Counted from the first letter of the stretch, positions 44,849 through 53,206 are shown. The stretch is 64,000 nt of DNA from Flagellimonas aequoris (GCF_003584165.1 NZ_QXFJ01000023.1:1-64000); one strand, 5' to 3'. Program-made: numbers and translations. Notes: a model not told the origin generated them from the letters alone.

Positions 44849-45844
44849 GTGATGAGAAACGTTGTTGCAATCATTTTATTTCTGATGTCCACTTCCTTGT
44901 TTGGCCAACAGACCGATACCATTGGGGAGTACTTTCTACAGCCCATTGAAGTACAAAAAGATGACAACCTATGGAAACTGGCGGAAAGACACTACCATGA
45001 CGGGCGGCAATACTCCAAATTCTGGACAGTTTCCAAAACCAAGGGACTTACGAATAACCCGGACAGCATTTACCCGGGTATGGTGCTCTACAAACTCGCC
45101 AAAAGAACCCGGTTGCCCAGTTATCATGAGAAGAAATTTATTAATATCAACACTTTATTTCAAGAACAAAACATTAGCCTTGATTCGATTTCTGAAAAAT
45201 TAAACAATCTTAAAGTTGAGATGAAGGGCTTGACATGTTGTATTGGAAACACATCAGATCCGAACAAATTTTTGGAATATTTCATTTCTTTTATTATTGG
45301 AGTGGCATCTTCGTTGTTCGCTACAATGATAGCACGCAAAATATGGCCTGAAAAACCATTAAAACAAGTGGTTTTCACTTTTTCATTTTCAGCGATTGCA
45401 TTTTTGTTAACCTTTTCAATTCTAGATTCAGCTAGTGGTAGGGTCGGCCTATTGGGCCCTTCTGCTTCAATAATTCTTGCCACGGCTCTCTTTTTACTAT
45501 TAATCTATACAGCGTATCGGTTTTTAAACTCGCTAAAAAAGGCTGAAGAAAAAGCTGAAGAGCAATCTAAAATCCCAAAAATCCATAATATTCATGAAGT
45601 TGTTCAAGATTTTTATCATTCAATCTTTGATTGGGTTCAAAAAGATAAAGAATCAAAAGGAGATAATTGGAATGGACGTGATAGATTGGAATACTGGATT
45701 GGTTTTTGGAAAATGTATGGAGAAGACCATCTTAGTATTTTGGTTGAGATATTGACAACAAGTAGCATAAAAGTTAAGGATAAGATTGTCGAAGATATAA
45801 TTGAAGAAATAAAAGCAGTACTAATCAAACATCAAAGAAACTAA
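44849..45844 (+). CDS. LysM-domain membrane protein
   Basis: The 331-aa protein has a signal peptide (ending SLFG-QQ) and a LysM-like domain at residues about 28-80 (IEVQKDDNLWKLAERHYHDG then YPGMVLYKL), which in other proteins binds peptidoglycan. Three membrane helices follow near residues 150-230 (FISFIIGVASSLFATMIA, then two more). The C-terminal 100 residues are cytoplasmic and helical, with Lys-rich ends. The domain order suggests cell-wall sensing coupled to a cytoplasmic response. No family match is known to me. It is flanked by direct repeats. Confidence 0.75.
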   Translation: MMRNVVAIILFLMSTSLFGQQTDTIGEYFLQPIEVQKDDNLWKLAERHYHDGRQYSKFWTVSKTKGLTNNPDSIYPGMVLYKLAKRTRLPSYHEKKFININTLFQEQNISLDSISEKLNNLKVEMKGLTCCIGNTSDPNKFLEYFISFIIGVASSLFATMIARKIWPEKPLKQVVFTFSFSAIAFLLTFSILDSASGRVGLLGPSASIILATALFLLLIYTAYRFLNSLKKAEEKAEEQSKIPKIHNIHEVVQDFYHSIFDWVQKDKESKGDNWNGRDRLEYWIGFWKMYGEDHLSILVEILTTSSIKVKDKIVEDIIEEIKAVLIKHQRN

Positions 45845-45854
45845 CTATTTTTCA

Positions 45855-45898
45855 TTACAGTTTTCCGTAAGGTCAATTGTTTGGGAATTAGTAATTTG
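45855..45898. repeat. 44-bp direct repeat, copy 2
   Basis: This is the second copy of the repeat at 44731-44774, differing at two positions. Here the dyad has one mismatch (TTACAG against CCGTAA). It lies about 125 bp before the next gene, so both copies sit upstream of a membrane-protein gene. Confidence 0.8.
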
Positions 45899-46021
45899 TG
45901 GATACTTTCCCCTTTTGCTTAACATAGAATGGCAAATACATCGATACCAACCAGCTTTTGCTTTATAGTGATGTGATTTTTGCATATATAACTAAAATTT
46001 GGGCAATTAATACAAATCAAT

Positions 46022-46858
46022 ATGAAAGAAAAGGAAACCAATTATTTTGTTAGGTCATTAATAGTACTGCTATGTCTTGGGATTTCGTTTCTTATAGCGT
46101 ATAAGTTTTTCTATACTTGCCCAAAAGGTGAAATTTCAGGAGGATTAATTACATTAATAATATTTTTATTGGTGTTAGTTTTAGCCGAATCATTTGACAA
46201 TTTTTCCGTAGGTAAACTTGTTTCCATCAAAAGAGAAATAGCTCAAAAAGTTCAAGAAAACGAAAAATTAGAAAAGAAAAATGAAGAACTTCTGAAGCAG
46301 ATTTTTCATATTTCAAATAATCTAAAACAATCAACTACAAGTGTATTTGGAGATTACTACTCTGAAAAAAAGAAAGGGAATCAAAATAAGGATATCGATG
46401 AAAATGTAGTTCAGGAATTGTTAGATGCGATAGGGAATTCTATCGTAATAACTGAAATGGAAAATAATATAAAAGCAGATTTGGATGCCAGAAACCTTCC
46501 ATACGACACTCCAACCGACACCATCTTGATTAGACATTTGGCTGGGACACAATTAGCATTAAATTTAGAAACTATCCATAATTCCATTTTTGGAAGTCAA
46601 ATAATTCTTTTAAAGAATCTAAATAGAAATGCACCTAATGGCTTGACCGAAAAAGAAATTAGTGAGTATATTTCTAAAGTCTTCCAACAATTTCCTAGCT
46701 CATTCACTGATTGGGATGAGCAAAAATATTTGAACTATCTATATGGAACTTCTTTAATAACTCAAAAAGAAGACAAAACGATACACATAACCAACAAAGG
46801 ACTTGATTATCTTTCATGGATTGTGAGATATGGTAAAAGAGAAGATAACTCTTTCTAA
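46022..46858 (+). CDS. two-helix membrane protein with coiled coil and winged-helix-like tail
   Basis: The 278-aa protein starts with two membrane helices (about residues 11-30 and 38-58) and then a coiled coil rich in Glu and Lys (VQENEKLEKKNEELLKQIF). The C-terminal part, ending in GTSLITQKEDKTIHITNKGLDYLSWIV, looks like a winged helix with a beta hairpin, a guess from pattern. The base composition is clearly A+T-rich. No family is recognised. The gene precedes the nuclease-like gene by 67 nt. Confidence 0.6.
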   Translation: MKEKETNYFVRSLIVLLCLGISFLIAYKFFYTCPKGEISGGLITLIIFLLVLVLAESFDNFSVGKLVSIKREIAQKVQENEKLEKKNEELLKQIFHISNNLKQSTTSVFGDYYSEKKKGNQNKDIDENVVQELLDAIGNSIVITEMENNIKADLDARNLPYDTPTDTILIRHLAGTQLALNLETIHNSIFGSQIILLKNLNRNAPNGLTEKEISEYISKVFQQFPSSFTDWDEQKYLNYLYGTSLITQKEDKTIHITNKGLDYLSWIVRYGKREDNSF

Positions 46859-46925
46859 AAACAGTACAAATAATTATATGTCCCCGCTATCATAGTCTTA
46901 TAATAACTTAACCAATTTAACAGGA

Positions 46926-47801
46926 ATGGGATTTCATATCATCAACATAGAGAATGGCCGCTTAAAGCATGATTTTGTAGTTTCTTTTGAAGAGTTATCA
47001 TATATTGATTTTATCACTGAGGATTCTGTAATCTATCAAGGTGAGGAGCATTGGAAACCATTCAAAATTTCGGAGTCCGAAAAATACTGTCATTTTGCAA
47101 AAGGTTGGTATAGAGCAGGGATACGAGCTCAAGAACTTTTTAAAGAGCAAGCCATGGCCTTTGGGTTAATTTTGGAGGAATTAAATCAAGATCAAAAAAG
47201 CTTCAAATTATATACTAGTAATGCCAAAAAAGTATCCATAAAAAGAGGTGATTTCCTTGTTAGGAATTATGCGAATATTGAAATTGACGTTAAATGTAGA
47301 GGATTCAGAAGATATAACGGAGAAATATGTTTTGACTTCAAATGTGAAGACGCCGATAAGCATTTTAACATGCAGACCTTTACAAAAACCCCAATATTAA
47401 TTGCTGTGTATGAAAATGTAAACAGCAAACCTAGAGATACTGATGTGTACTTCTTTTCAATAAATGACCTAAAAAACAGTCAACTTGAAACTCATCATCG
47501 AAGTGATGTTGGAGAGTGTTATCGAATCCCTCTAAGTTTCACAACAAAAGGATTTGGATTTATTGAAGAAACCTTCGCTAAGCATACAGGTGTCAGGGAG
47601 AAATCATACACATTAGAAGAAAAAAGAATTGATCATCCCAATGCCTATCTAAAATGGACAGAGCAAGATGATGAAAAACTCGAAATTTTATATTGTGAAG
47701 GAAAGACAATAAGGGAACTGAGCGAACACTTTGGTCGCAACAATGGAGCAATAAGGTCAAGAATTGATAAGTTGGAACTGAAAGAAAAATATGATGGCTG
47801 A
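46926..47801 (+). CDS. nuclease-like protein with C-terminal helix-turn-helix
   Basis: The 291-aa protein has no signal. Residues about 60-165 fit a PD-(D/E)xK nuclease pattern: a helix with acidic residues (RAQELFKEQAMAFG), then Asp109 in RGDFLV, then Asp121-Val-Lys123 in IEIDVKCRGF, then strands (FDFKCED, PILIAVYENV). The last 50 residues (KWTEQDDEKLEILYCEGK, ELSEHFGRNNGAIRSRI) form a SANT/Myb-like helix-turn-helix. A DNA-binding nuclease is a hypothesis, not shown by any family match. It closes the A+T-rich stretch. Confidence 0.6.
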   Translation: MGFHIINIENGRLKHDFVVSFEELSYIDFITEDSVIYQGEEHWKPFKISESEKYCHFAKGWYRAGIRAQELFKEQAMAFGLILEELNQDQKSFKLYTSNAKKVSIKRGDFLVRNYANIEIDVKCRGFRRYNGEICFDFKCEDADKHFNMQTFTKTPILIAVYENVNSKPRDTDVYFFSINDLKNSQLETHHRSDVGECYRIPLSFTTKGFGFIEETFAKHTGVREKSYTLEEKRIDHPNAYLKWTEQDDEKLEILYCEGKTIRELSEHFGRNNGAIRSRIDKLELKEKYDG

Positions 47802-47857
47802 TTATCCCAAAAGTCATTGATTTTCCTATCGTCTCAATCATCATGTCCATCCGCGAT

Positions 47858-47948
47858 GTCATTTCGAACCGACCGAAGGGAGCGTGAGAAATCTAACCTG
47901 AAGAATGAGATTTCTCAATCGTCACTACGTTCCTCATATCGAAATGAC
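47858..47948. repeat. REP-like inverted-repeat element
   Basis: The sequence opens with GTCATTTCGA and closes with TCGAAATGAC, and holds an inner pair AGAAATCT/AGATTTCT. This is the long hairpin type of intergenic repeat found in many copies in Flavobacteriaceae. The interior (GAAGGGAGCGTGAGAAATCT) is typical. It lies after the nuclease-like gene and may serve as a hairpin in the transcript. Confidence 0.8.
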
Positions 47949-48071
47949 ACAGAACCCAAATTGTCATTTTGAACCCTTGTCCCGAACTGTTAAAAAAAAC
48001 CTAAAGCCTGACCATTCCGTAACAACCCCATCCTAAAACCGTCTTGTAGGCAATCATCAAAAAACGTACAA

Positions 48072-48968
48072 ATGAAAAAAGCCTACGCCATCGTAGCCCT
48101 GACCTTGTATTTTCTTTCCGCATGTTCCAAAAGCGACGACCCTTCAGACCCCAACGATACCTACCTACAGATTCCAGACCCGGCATTTGAAACCATTTTG
48201 GTGGAACAGGGTATAGACACGGATGGTGTGGTGAACCAACAAATGCTACGCACCGATGCCCAATACGTCAGCCATTTGGACCTTAGCTCTTCGGGCAGTT
48301 TTGACGACATCAGCGATTTGACCGGTATTGAGGGTTTCACCGACCTTACCTATCTGTCCGCCGGTGGGCATCAATTAACGGATATCGATTTAAGTGCAAA
48401 TACCCAATTGGACACCCTGTACCTGCAGGCCAATTATTTGACCAACATTGACCTGGGCAAGAACCCCCATCTTCTGTTGGTGAACTTGGAATCCAATGAA
48501 CTGGAATCCATGGATGGGTTGTCCAACGCCACCAAATTGAAAAAGCTGTTCCTGTCCTTTAATTACATGGAAGAACTGTATCTGGACAATGCTTCTTTGG
48601 AACTATTGCATATGGGGCAAAACGTGTTGAAATCCATCGATATCCGTGGAGCGGTGAACCTCAAGAACCTTTTTATAATCAGCAATGACCTCACCGCTGT
48701 TGACCTGAGTAGTAACGTGTTGTTGGAAACGGTATTGCTTTCGGACAATGCACTCCAAACGGTTGACTTTGTACATAACAGCAAGCTTACGCATCTGTAT
48801 ATTTCAAGTAATGCGCTAAACAGTCTGGATGTGAGCAATAACCTAGAATTGGTGGATCTGCGAGCAGACCGTAATCCGACGTTAAGCTGCATCAAAATTG
48901 CAGCAGGGCAGGAAATCCTCACCGTATCAAAATCGGATTACCAAGAATTGAACACCGTTTGCCAGTAA
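48072..48968 (+). CDS. leucine-rich-repeat lipoprotein
   Basis: The 298-aa protein has a lipoprotein signal (MKKAYAIVALTLYFLSAC, Cys18) followed by SKSDDPSDPND. From residue about 70 it has roughly nine 20-22-residue leucine-rich repeats of the form L-x-x-L-x-x-x-x-N-x-L-x-x-I-D-L, for example LDTLYLQANYLTNIDLGKN. It ends with one Cys in LSCIKIA and another at the last but one position. It should be a surface or periplasmic binding protein. The partner is unknown. Confidence 0.85.
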   Translation: MKKAYAIVALTLYFLSACSKSDDPSDPNDTYLQIPDPAFETILVEQGIDTDGVVNQQMLRTDAQYVSHLDLSSSGSFDDISDLTGIEGFTDLTYLSAGGHQLTDIDLSANTQLDTLYLQANYLTNIDLGKNPHLLLVNLESNELESMDGLSNATKLKKLFLSFNYMEELYLDNASLELLHMGQNVLKSIDIRGAVNLKNLFIISNDLTAVDLSSNVLLETVLLSDNALQTVDFVHNSKLTHLYISSNALNSLDVSNNLELVDLRADRNPTLSCIKIAAGQEILTVSKSDYQELNTVCQ

Positions 48969-48980
48969 AACTGAAATGTA

Positions 48981-50258
48981 CTAAAACACCTTCCCCACTG
49001 CCTCAATGGTCCTATCCAAATCCGCATAGCTGAGCGCATCGTTTAAAAAGTAGCTTTCAAAGGCGGAGGGCGGTAAGTACACCCCGTTGTCCAGCATCCC
49101 GTGGAAATATTTTTTAAAGGTATCGTTGTTGCCTTTGGCCGCACTGGCAAAATCCACCACCGGTTCATCCGTAAAGTGTACGGAGATCATACTGCCAAAA
49201 CGGTTGATCTGATGGGCCACCCCTTTTTCGGTCAAGGTTTCCGCAATGCCCTTGTGCAAATAGGCCGTTTTGTCCGCCAAACTGGTAAACACTTCGGGGT
49301 GGTTGTTCAGTTCGGTGAGCATGGCGAGTCCGGCACTCATGGCCAAGGGGTTCCCGCTCAAGGTCCCTGCTTGGTACACGGGTCCATCAGGCGCCAAGTG
49401 CGACATGATCTCGGCACGGGCCGCAAACGCCCCAACAGGCAGTCCGCCTCCGATCACCTTTCCGAACATCACAATATCGGCATCAATGCCCAAGGCTTCC
49501 TGTGCGCCACCTTTTCCCAATCGAAAACCGGTCATCACCTCATCGAACAACAACAAAATACCTTCTTGGGTACACAGTGCCCGCAAGTCGGCCATAAACC
49601 CTTCTTGGGGAATAATGCAGCCCATATTGCCCGGTACGGGTTCCAAAATAATGGCCGCAATCTCACCTTTATTGGCTTCCACCAACGCTTTTACACTCTC
49701 CAGATCGTTAAAATTGGCCAGCAAAGTATCCTTGGCCGTACCCTGCGTTACCCCAGGGCTGTTGGGACTACCAAAGGTAACGGCCCCACTTCCCGCCTGA
49801 ATCAAAAACGAATCGGAATGACCGTGGTAGCACCCCGCAAACTTGATGATCTTGTCCTTATCCGTGTACCCGCGCGCAAGGCGCACCGCACTCATACAGG
49901 CTTCGGTACCACTGTTCACAAAGCGAATTTTGTCAATGTTCGGCACCATGGAAACCGCCAGTTGGGCCAGTTCGGTCTCAATTTCGGTGGGCATCCCGAA
50001 AGAAGTTCCTTTTTTGGCCTTTTCAATCACGGCATTGATCACAGGTTCGTATGCATGACCCAAGATCAGCGGCCCCCATGAGGCAATGTAGTCGATAAGT
50101 TGGTTGCCATCCACATCATAGAGGTAGGCGCCTTTGGCCTCCTTCACAAAAATGGGGTCGCCCCCTACCGCTTTAAACGCCCGAACGGGTGAGTTAACGC
50201 CTCCTGGAATGTATTTTTTGGCCTCTGCGAACAAGGCGCTGCTTCGTTGGTAGATCAT
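48981..50258 (-). CDS. hemL: glutamate-1-semialdehyde 2,1-aminomutase
   Basis: The 425-aa protein matches HemL from [20 protein letters not shown] onward, including the PLP lysine region [19 protein letters not shown] and [16 protein letters not shown]. The enzyme converts glutamate-1-semialdehyde to 5-aminolevulinate for heme synthesis. I chose the ATG at 50258 because family proteins start there. The ATG at 50273 adds five residues (MTEYD), and that codon lies inside a REP-like hairpin. The gene ends close to the LRR lipoprotein stop, facing it. Confidence 0.95.
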   Translation of the reverse strand: MIYQRSSALFAEAKKYIPGGVNSPVRAFKAVGGDPIFVKEAKGAYLYDVDGNQLIDYIASWGPLILGHAYEPVINAVIEKAKKGTSFGMPTEIETELAQLAVSMVPNIDKIRFVNSGTEACMSAVRLARGYTDKDKIIKFAGCYHGHSDSFLIQAGSGAVTFGSPNSPGVTQGTAKDTLLANFNDLESVKALVEANKGEIAAIILEPVPGNMGCIIPQEGFMADLRALCTQEGILLLFDEVMTGFRLGKGGAQEALGIDADIVMFGKVIGGGLPVGAFAARAEIMSHLAPDGPVYQAGTLSGNPLAMSAGLAMLTELNNHPEVFTSLADKTAYLHKGIAETLTEKGVAHQINRFGSMISVHFTDEPVVDFASAAKGNNDTFKKYFHGMLDNGVYLPPSAFESYFLNDALSYADLDRTIEAVGKVF

Positions 50259-50267
50259 ATCGTATTC

Positions 50268-50295
50268 TGTCATTCCTGTGAAAACAGGAATCTAT
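50268..50295. repeat. REP-like hairpin at the hemL 5' end
   Basis: The palindrome TTCCTGT-GAAA-ACAGGAA with GTCA in front recurs at 50631. Its minus-strand end supplies an ATG (50271-50273) in frame with hemL. Confidence 0.8.
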
Positions 50296-50314
50296 TTTAA
50301 TGCATTTTCAATGT

Positions 50315-50423
50315 GTCATTCCCGCGCTTCGTCATGCTCAGCATAAACTCCAGCAGGAATCTTTTTTATGTTTATGGATTCCGCATCGCGCTTCGACTTC
50401 GCTCAGCATCCGTGCGGAATGAC
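50315..50423. repeat. REP-like inverted repeat
   Basis: Opens with GTCATTCCCGCGCTTCG and closes with CGTGCGGAATGAC; inside are AGCAGGAATC and GGATTCCGCATC. It is the GTCATTCC...GGAATGAC type of intergenic hairpin. Confidence 0.8.
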
Positions 50424-50486
50424 AAATCGAGGACAAAGGTACATATCCTACCCATTTCATGGAAACGGATTTTGACTACAATCATC

Positions 50487-50565
50487 GTCATGCCGAACTT
50501 GTTTCGGTATCCCATCAAAAGCTGTAAAAAAAGCTAGTGAGAACCTGAAACGAGTTCAGGTTGAC
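50487..50565. repeat. REP-like inverted repeat
   Basis: Opens GTCATGCCGAACTTGTTTCG and closes CGAGTTCAGGTTGAC, with inner GAACCTGAAACGAG. It is a second sequence class of the same kind of hairpin element. Confidence 0.8.
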
Positions 50566-50588
50566 GCGGTAAATATTAGTTAGAGATG

Positions 50589-50614
50589 TTTCCTGAGCGG
50601 AGTCGAAGGAGCAT
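50589..50614. repeat. partial REP-like fragment
   Basis: TCCTGAGCGGAGTCGAAGGA is the core of a REP arm without a matching opposite arm next to it. It looks like a truncated copy. Confidence 0.6.
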
Positions 50615-50630
50615 GAAAAATAAATTGGAT

Positions 50631-50755
50631 GTCATTCCTGTGAAAACAGGAATCCATCATGAACTTGTGGATTCCGCATCGTGCTTCGACTACGCTCAGT
50701 GTCCCATAGTTTTACATAGAAGTATAGTGAGATCCTTCACTCCGCTCAGGATGAC
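50631..50755. repeat. REP-like inverted repeat
   Basis: Opens with the same GTCATTCCTGTGAAAACAGG hairpin as at 50268 and closes with CTCCGCTCAGGATGAC; inside is GGATTCCGCATCGTGCTTCG. It is a composite of two element types and ends 10 bp before the glucosaminidase stop codon. Confidence 0.8.
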
Positions 50756-50765
50756 CATTTTGAGA

Positions 50766-51629
50766 TTACTGAGCCCTTCGGATGTTGAGTACCTGCCCAA
50801 TGGAGATGATGTTATCGTTCAGGTTATTGAGGCGTTTGATCTCGTCCACCGAAATGTCATATTTTCTGGAGATGGCATACAGCGTTTCGCCCTTTTCCAC
50901 CGTATGGGTCACCGCTTCTTGCACCTCAGGCATTTCATCTGTTGAGGGTTGACGCACGGTTTCCATAGGAGTTTCCACCACGACTTCGTCATATTGGTGC
51001 AAGTTGTACCGTTCGATCAAAGCGATCAACTTTTGGGGATATTGCTTATCCGTGGCATAGCCAGCCTGCCGGAGTCCATGGGCCCATTTTTTATAATCGT
51101 CCCGTCGGTAATCGAACAAAAAGGCATAACGGGAACGCGAAGTCAAGAATAGACTGTGATCCCGGAACGAAAACATGGGGTGATTGTATTTACGGAAACA
51201 CTCGCCTTTGGCATCATCATCATGAAAATCGAATTCCCCTTCCCAACCTGTATGGCATTTGATCCCAAAGTGGTTGTTGGTTTTCAAGGTAAGCTCCCCA
51301 CGACCGGAACCGCTTTCCAAAATCCCCTGCGCCAAGGTGATACTCGCAGGGATGCCAAAAGCACGCATTTCGTATTGGGCAATCTCTGCAAAGGTCTTGA
51401 TGTATTCTTCAGTACTGGAAATCGGGAATTTTTCAAACCTACCCGGGTCCTCAGGCATGGGATACAATGCTGAACCTTCGGCACTACCGTTTGGGATGGC
51501 CGTGGGTTGTTTGGTCTCCGTCCTGCTCACTACGGGAGCGCCATTTCGGTGGGTGGATCTTCTTTTTTTGGCCCCACAACTTGAGAGCAGCAGTACTACC
51601 AAAAGTGCAAATCCGATTCGTTTGATCAT
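50766..51629 (-). CDS. glucosaminidase (GH73) and LysM lipoprotein
   Basis: The 287-aa lipoprotein has a signal ending LLLLSSC-GAKK (Cys18). The glucosaminidase domain spans about 70-210: YIKTFAEIAQYEMRAFGIPASITLAQGILESGSG with the catalytic Glu in LESGSG, then NNHFGIKCHTGW and FRKYNHPMFSFRDHSLFL. A LysM domain (HTVEKGETLYAISRKYDISV, near 235-280) anchors it to peptidoglycan. It cuts cell-wall glycan between N-acetylglucosamine residues. Its start overlaps the stop of the PLP enzyme gene by 4 nt. Confidence 0.94.
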   Translation of the reverse strand: MIKRIGFALLVVLLLSSCGAKKRRSTHRNGAPVVSRTETKQPTAIPNGSAEGSALYPMPEDPGRFEKFPISSTEEYIKTFAEIAQYEMRAFGIPASITLAQGILESGSGRGELTLKTNNHFGIKCHTGWEGEFDFHDDDAKGECFRKYNHPMFSFRDHSLFLTSRSRYAFLFDYRRDDYKKWAHGLRQAGYATDKQYPQKLIALIERYNLHQYDEVVVETPMETVRQPSTDEMPEVQEAVTHTVEKGETLYAISRKYDISVDEIKRLNNLNDNIISIGQVLNIRRAQ

Positions 51630-52531
51630 ACGTCCAATAAGGGTAAATTCTTCTTTTTCAATACCAGGTTCATACCCTGTATGCCCTGTAATCCACCGGT
51701 ATGAATGGCCAAGATTTGGGTATTTCGGGGGAAAACTTCCTGGTTTACAAGGTCAAAAATACCAAAAAGCATCTTTCCTGTGTAAATTGGATCTAAAGGA
51801 ATTCCAGTTTTGTTTTTAAAGTCGTTGATAAAATGGATGAGTTCCCCCGTCACTTTTGCGTATCCTCCAAAATGATAATCGGTCACCAATTGCCAACGAT
51901 CATTGCACGCGAAGCGGCTAATGGACCCGTTTAAAAAATCTCCTTTCAATGCCGTAAAACCCAGTACCTTCTGATGCTTTTGGGAAGCATTGATGAGTCC
52001 GGCCACAGTGCCACCTGTACCCACAGCACTGCAGATAACATCAAATTCAGCATCGGATTCCGTTAAGATTTCAGTACAACCCTTTATGGCCAAATCGTTG
52101 GTTCCGCCTTCGGGCAGGGGGTAAAAATCCCCGAATGTTTTTTTTAAGGATTGAAGGAAAGACTCCTCTTCCTTTTGACGATAATCCTCCCTCGACACAA
52201 AATGAAATCGCATTCCTTGATCATGAGCTAAGGCCAAGGTGGGATTATGTTGCCATTGATCTTGTAATTCTTCCCCCCGTATAACCCCAATGGTTTTAAA
52301 ACCAAATTCCTTACCTGCGCAGGCCACCGCTCCAATGTGGTTGGAAAAGGCCCCACCAAAAGTAAGCAAGGTGGAATGGCCTTTTTTTTTGGCTTCCTCT
52401 AGATTGTATTTGAGTTTGCGGTATTTGTTCCCGGAAATCAACGGATGGATGGTATCTTCCCGTTTGATGTACAAGGTCACGCCCTTTTCTTTCAAAAGGG
52501 GATGGTCAATATGCTGATTGGGGATGTTCAA
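51626..52531 (-). CDS. ACC deaminase/D-cysteine desulfhydrase family PLP enzyme
   Basis: The 301-aa protein is a fold-type II PLP enzyme. The PLP lysine lies in SGNKYRKLKYNL near residue 36, followed by LLTFGGAFSNHIGAVA and the phosphate loop VGTGGTVAGLI near 165. It matches the 1-aminocyclopropane-1-carboxylate deaminase/D-cysteine desulfhydrase family and probably cleaves a D-amino acid or ACC, the exact substrate being undecided. It overlaps the glucosaminidase gene by 4 nt and starts 9 nt after the small HERIH gene. Confidence 0.9.
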   Translation of the reverse strand: MNIPNQHIDHPLLKEKGVTLYIKREDTIHPLISGNKYRKLKYNLEEAKKKGHSTLLTFGGAFSNHIGAVACAGKEFGFKTIGVIRGEELQDQWQHNPTLALAHDQGMRFHFVSREDYRQKEEESFLQSLKKTFGDFYPLPEGGTNDLAIKGCTEILTESDAEFDVICSAVGTGGTVAGLINASQKHQKVLGFTALKGDFLNGSISRFACNDRWQLVTDYHFGGYAKVTGELIHFINDFKNKTGIPLDPIYTGKMLFGIFDLVNQEVFPRNTQILAIHTGGLQGIQGMNLVLKKKNLPLLDV

Positions 52532-52540
52532 TCCAAAGAA

Positions 52541-52870
52541 TTAACGCGTCAGGTATTGTAAAAAACCAAAGGTTTTCCGTTTGGAAAGATACTGCATATC
52601 CTTTTCATGGGCATAGGCCTCACGCTCAAAGCTGATGTTCTGGTACGCTCGATAACTGTCCAGATACAGCAACGTACGCAGCAACCATTCCGAAATGTAA
52701 AGGATGTAAAAAGGCAAGATCAGCAGTTCGCGCTGTTGACGCAGATGGATGCGCTCATGGTTGATGAGCACCTCATCGGTCTTCAGGGAATCCTCCTTCA
52801 AGATGATGAACGGCCAAAGGGAAAGGCCCACATAATTTTTATAGAAGACATGTTTAAAAACGAGTATCAC
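52541..52870 (-). CDS. small membrane protein with a gluzincin-like HExxH motif
   Basis: The 109-aa protein has HERIH at residues 38-42, a hydrophobic segment (LLILPFYILYISEWLL, about 49-64) and FEREAYAHEKD at 81-91. The spacing and pattern resemble the zinc ligands of M48/M56 peptidases: two His plus a Glu in E-x-x-A. It is far shorter than known members, so it is either a minimal metalloprotease or an inactive relative. It starts the operon of the PLP enzyme and glucosaminidase. Confidence 0.65.
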   Translation of the reverse strand: MILVFKHVFYKNYVGLSLWPFIILKEDSLKTDEVLINHERIHLRQQRELLILPFYILYISEWLLRTLLYLDSYRAYQNISFEREAYAHEKDMQYLSKRKTFGFLQYLTR

Positions 52871-53044
52871 CTGAAATGTATCAATGCTTTCCTACAAATA
52901 TAAAGGCATAGGTTCCAGAAAATAAGACCATCCCGATAATAATAGTAACAATTTCGGTGAATAACCTTGTTTTCAAAATCTTAAAACCTTGGTTGCTTTG
53001 ATCGGAAAGCCGTAACTTTCAGTAACGATAGGGTAATTTCATAC

Positions 53045-53206
53045 ATGAAAGAGCATATTCCCTTGGAAGAGGGCGATTTTTACTTTTCGGAAGAGGGATA
53101 TAGGGTTTTTACGGAGCAGTACCTTCTAAAAAGGGGTTATTGTTGCGAAAGTGGTTGCAGGCACTGCCCGTATGGGTATAATCCTAAAACCAATTCGAGG
53201 TCGTAA
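53045..53206 (+). CDS. DUF5522 small cysteine-rich protein
   Basis: The 53-aa protein from the ATG at 53045 reads as the DUF5522 signature: EGDFYFSEEGYRVFTEQYLL, then KRGYCCESGCRHCPYGY, with Cys33, Cys34, Cys38, His40 and Cys41. The Cys/His cluster probably binds zinc or iron. The function is not known. It is alone and very short, so conservation of the motif is the main support. The DUF4136 gene starts 63 nt later. Confidence 0.85.
   Translation: MKEHIPLEEGDFYFSEEGYRVFTEQYLLKRGYCCESGCRHCPYGYNPKTNSRS

Larger units (their letters stand above)
50274..50765. other. gene-free repeat cluster between hemL and the glucosaminidase gene
   Basis: About 490 bp hold at least four REP-like elements and fragments, listed separately, and no credible gene. 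The small ORFs here read through repeats. The hemL promoter should be near 50280-50450 but cannot be told apart from the repeats. Confidence 0.75.

Noticed and set aside
49101-50081. 326-aa ORF opposite hemL
   Set aside because: It is the shadow of a clear hemL reading on the other strand; its sequence is Gly/His/Arg/Gln-rich without motifs.
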